Of a stretch of DNA of 14,670 nt, positions 13,146-14,670 are shown piece by piece. The position numbers were made by a program, and so were the translations under genes. The notes under the pieces were generated by a model. It was not told where the DNA came from and did no database searches. It saw nothing but the letters and a program-made list of their open reading frames with translations. The stretch is from an uncultured Rhodobacter sp. (GTDB lineage Bacteria; Pseudomonadota; Alphaproteobacteria; Rhodobacterales; Rhodobacteraceae), in assembly GCA_937901435.1 (NCBI GenBank), contig CALGTJ010000121.1:1-14670 (forward strand), written 5' to 3'. The first letter of the stretch is position 1, and each line of letters begins with the position of its first letter.

Positions 13146-13881
13146 CCCTCTGACGCTGGCCTACATCGCCGTCAGCTTCTTTTTGGCCGGGGCGGTCAAG
13201 GGCGCGGTGGGCATGGGTCTGCCGACCATGTCGCTGGGCCTGATGACCCTGATGCTGGAACCGCGCATGGCGATCACGCTGGTCCTGATCCCTATGATGA
13301 CCACCAACGCCTGGCAGGTCTATCGGGCCGGGGAAATCCCGCGCGCCCTGCGCCACTACGCGCCCTTCGCGCTGAGCCTGATCGTCTTTGTGGGCCTCTC
13401 GGTCTGGCTGACCTTTGGCGCGCCAGAGCGGCTGTTGATGGGCATCATGGGCGTTGCGATCCTTGTGTTCGTCGCTGTGAACGCCAGCAAATGGGCCCCG
13501 CAGATCCCCGCCCACCGTGACCGGGCCGCACAAATCATCGCGGGCATCGCGGCGGGCATCATGGGCGGCATTACCTCTGTCTGGGCGCCGCCGATGGCGA
13601 TCTATCTGGCCGCGCGCCGCACCCCCAAGGAAGAGTTCGTGCGCGCCTCTGGCCTGCTGATCTTTATCGGCAGCCTGCCCCTTGCCGTGGGCTACATCCG
13701 CCAAGGCTATATGACGCCGCAACTGGCCGTGATCGGCACCGCCCTGCTGATCCCCGCCATGCTCGGGTTTGCCCTTGGAGAGCGCGCCCGTCACAGCCTG
13801 TCCGAACAGGCCTTCCGCCGCGCCTTGCTGGTGGCCTTTGCCGCCATGGCCCTGAATTTGCTGCGACGGGCAGTGTTTTAG
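13135..13881 (+). CDS. TauE/SafE-family sulfite/organic anion exporter
   Basis: The 248-residue membrane protein has seven or eight predicted helices. It carries the two TauE/SafE glycine-rich repeats: FFLAGAVKGAVGMGLPTMSLGL near the N-terminus (about 15-36) and GIAAGIMGGITSVWAPPMAIYL (about 137-158). Family members are linked to export of sulfite, sulfoacetate or other small anions, often in organosulfur catabolism. Translation starts at GTG (13135), 11 bp inside the aminotransferase gene, with no clear Shine-Dalgarno sequence, so translation probably relies on coupling. Co-transcription with an aminotransferase suggests export of a toxic by-product or handling of a sulfonated amino acid, but no sulfonate-specific enzyme is visible here. 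A large inverted repeat 36 bp downstream may end the transcript. Confidence 0.82.
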   Translation: MLSDPLTLAYIAVSFFLAGAVKGAVGMGLPTMSLGLMTLMLEPRMAITLVLIPMMTTNAWQVYRAGEIPRALRHYAPFALSLIVFVGLSVWLTFGAPERLLMGIMGVAILVFVAVNASKWAPQIPAHRDRAAQIIAGIAAGIMGGITSVWAPPMAIYLAARRTPKEEFVRASGLLIFIGSLPLAVGYIRQGYMTPQLAVIGTALLIPAMLGFALGERARHSLSEQAFRRALLVAFAAMALNLLRRAVF

Positions 13882-14314
13882 GCAACGCAATCAGAATGCA
13901 CCCCTTTATAGCGTTTCGCGTTTAACTTGACACATCAAGCATCACCTAACGCGTTGAAATCTTTAATTTCAGGCAGCGTTAGGTGATTCAGGTTAACGCG
14001 AGTTGCTTTAACCGACGTTTGATGGGTTCAAACATCAGACCTCAAATGCCATCGATTCGAACACAATCTGAAACTGAATTCAAAAAGTTTGACACACCTG
14101 AAAATTGAAAATCCACAAGTCTTGATATACCTAATATAATGATTTACTTTAGAAATTTCAGAAAATCAATAATATTCTTGAAATGTCGGTCTTTCTGATT
14201 TTACGATTATCACGAACACTCCATGTAAGTTCAACCAGCCGCCTGAAGTTCTGGCAGCCTGTATTTTTGATCTTTTTACTCGTCTGACCCACTATATTCC
14301 ATTGGGGGGATACC
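13882..14314. other. AT-rich intergenic region without a gene
   Basis: About 430 bp between the TauE/SafE gene and the last ORF hold no credible coding sequence on either strand. The first part contains the nested inverted repeat listed separately and a second small hairpin, GTTTGA (14017-14022) with TCAAAC (14028-14033). Further on, a perfect TATAAT (14135-14140) could be a -10 box, without a matching -35 at 16-18 bp. The rest is low-GC sequence, unlike the window to its left. Confidence 0.7.
13917..14000. repeat. 84-bp nested inverted repeat (possible terminator or intergenic palindromic element)
   Basis: Core arms ATCACCTAACGC (13941-13952) and GCGTTAGGTGAT (13976-13987) are perfect over 12 bp. 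Inside them is a 6-bp stem, TGAAAT (13955-13960) with ATTTCA (13966-13971), over a 5-nt loop. Outside them CGCGTTTAAC (13917-13926) pairs with GTTAACGCG (13992-14000) with one bulged T. A separate small hairpin CTTGA/TCAAG (13926-13939) sits in the left arm. There is no T-run, so it may be a dispersed palindromic element or cruciform as well as a transcript end. Confidence 0.65.
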
Positions 14315-14662
14315 ATGGCAACTTTTGACGCTCCCGCCGGCACGCCGACCACCTATTATCAGTTTGATAGCTTTCTCGGAAATGATCCGTTTACAGTGCC
14401 CGTCAGCTTTACAGATAATGATTTCGGGAATGACGAGTTTGATACGACAGAATCCCTGAGTTCAACGTTCAACGGCTTTTCCGGACCGGCCTCTTCATAT
14501 TTGGGGACCTTTTTGTCAGGTGGGGTTGAATATCCGGTTATTGACACCGGGACAACGGTCTATGTCATTGGCATCCAGTTAGATTCTGCAACATATCCCA
14601 CACTGACCTCGCTCGGTTTAGCCCGGATTATTCACCACGGTCGGTTGGCGGCTGCGGTATGA
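14315..14662 (+). CDS. Unrecognised acidic protein, possibly frameshifted or partial
   Basis: I do not recognise this 115-residue ORF. A strong ribosome-binding site (GGGGGGA) precedes the ATG, which supports it as real. The product is acidic and rich in Thr, Ser, Asp, Phe and Gly, with no cysteine or lysine, no signal peptide and no membrane helix (for example DNDFGNDEFDTTESLSS at 43-59). This is the composition of secreted RTX-like or beta-sandwich proteins. The last 15 residues before the stop switch to Arg/His/Ala-rich sequence, while another frame from the T-run at 14617-14619 reads SPDYSPRSVGGCGM and stays open to the window end. A one-base frameshift there is therefore possible. Base composition is lower in GC than in the genes to the left. 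Confidence 0.6.
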   Translation: MATFDAPAGTPTTYYQFDSFLGNDPFTVPVSFTDNDFGNDEFDTTESLSSTFNGFSGPASSYLGTFLSGGVEYPVIDTGTTVYVIGIQLDSATYPTLTSLGLARIIHHGRLAAAV

Positions 14663-14670
14663 GAGTGATC

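Noticed and set aside
14158..14352. 64-codon open frame on the - strand in the AT-rich end
   Set aside because: It overlaps the better supported + strand ORF start and ribosome-binding site, and the product is a basic, motif-free sequence.
1..14670. CRISPR arrays, tRNA or rRNA genes, insertion sequences
   Set aside because: No regularly spaced direct repeats, cloverleaf-like segments, rRNA-like stretches or transposase motifs were seen by eye. Short or degenerate elements could have been missed.

Overview
The window is GC-rich, densely packed DNA with strong third-position G/C use. Its gene families (AqpS-type aquaporin with ArsH, CC-type ArsR, tartrate dehydrogenase, long DyP peroxidase) and tight overlapping operons suggest an alphaproteobacterium, most likely of the Rhodobacterales/Roseobacter group. 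That assignment is inference from gene content. No rRNA, tRNA, insertion sequence or CRISPR array was seen.

Region 1 (1-5253) is an arsenic-type regulatory island. An ArsR repressor with a C-terminal vicinal Cys pair (4234-4566) is followed on the + strand by a GrxB-like glutaredoxin with a CSLC active site. Divergent from it is a very tight minus-strand operon in which neighbouring genes overlap or nearly touch: AstE/aspartoacylase-family deacylase, threonine/serine dehydratase-family PLP enzyme, AqpS-like aquaporin, PatB/MalY-type C-S lyase, and ArsH (cut by the window edge). Two inverted repeats lie in the short divergent intergenic region and are candidate operators. Placing amino-acid deacylation and PLP lyase functions beside AqpS and ArsH is unusual for an ars operon and is the best candidate here for an undescribed pathway.

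Region 2 (5306-8717) is a minus-strand three-gene cassette behind a plausible sigma70 promoter. It holds two uncharacterised proteins that share a short motif pair (one has two membrane segments) and a long DyP-type heme peroxidase. They probably form one functional unit.

Region 3 (8877-13881) holds two divergent metabolic operons. The minus strand has an MFS transporter, a tartrate/D-malate-type dehydrogenase and a fluoroacetate-dehalogenase-like hydrolase with an altered halide pocket. The plus strand has a class IV aminotransferase and a TauE/SafE-family exporter. Together they look like uptake and catabolism of a small carboxylic or amino acid, but the substrate cannot be read from the sequence.

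Region 4 (13882-14670) is AT-rich and compositionally different. It contains a large nested inverted repeat, about 300 bp with no gene, and an unrecognised acidic secreted-looking ORF that may be frameshifted near its end.
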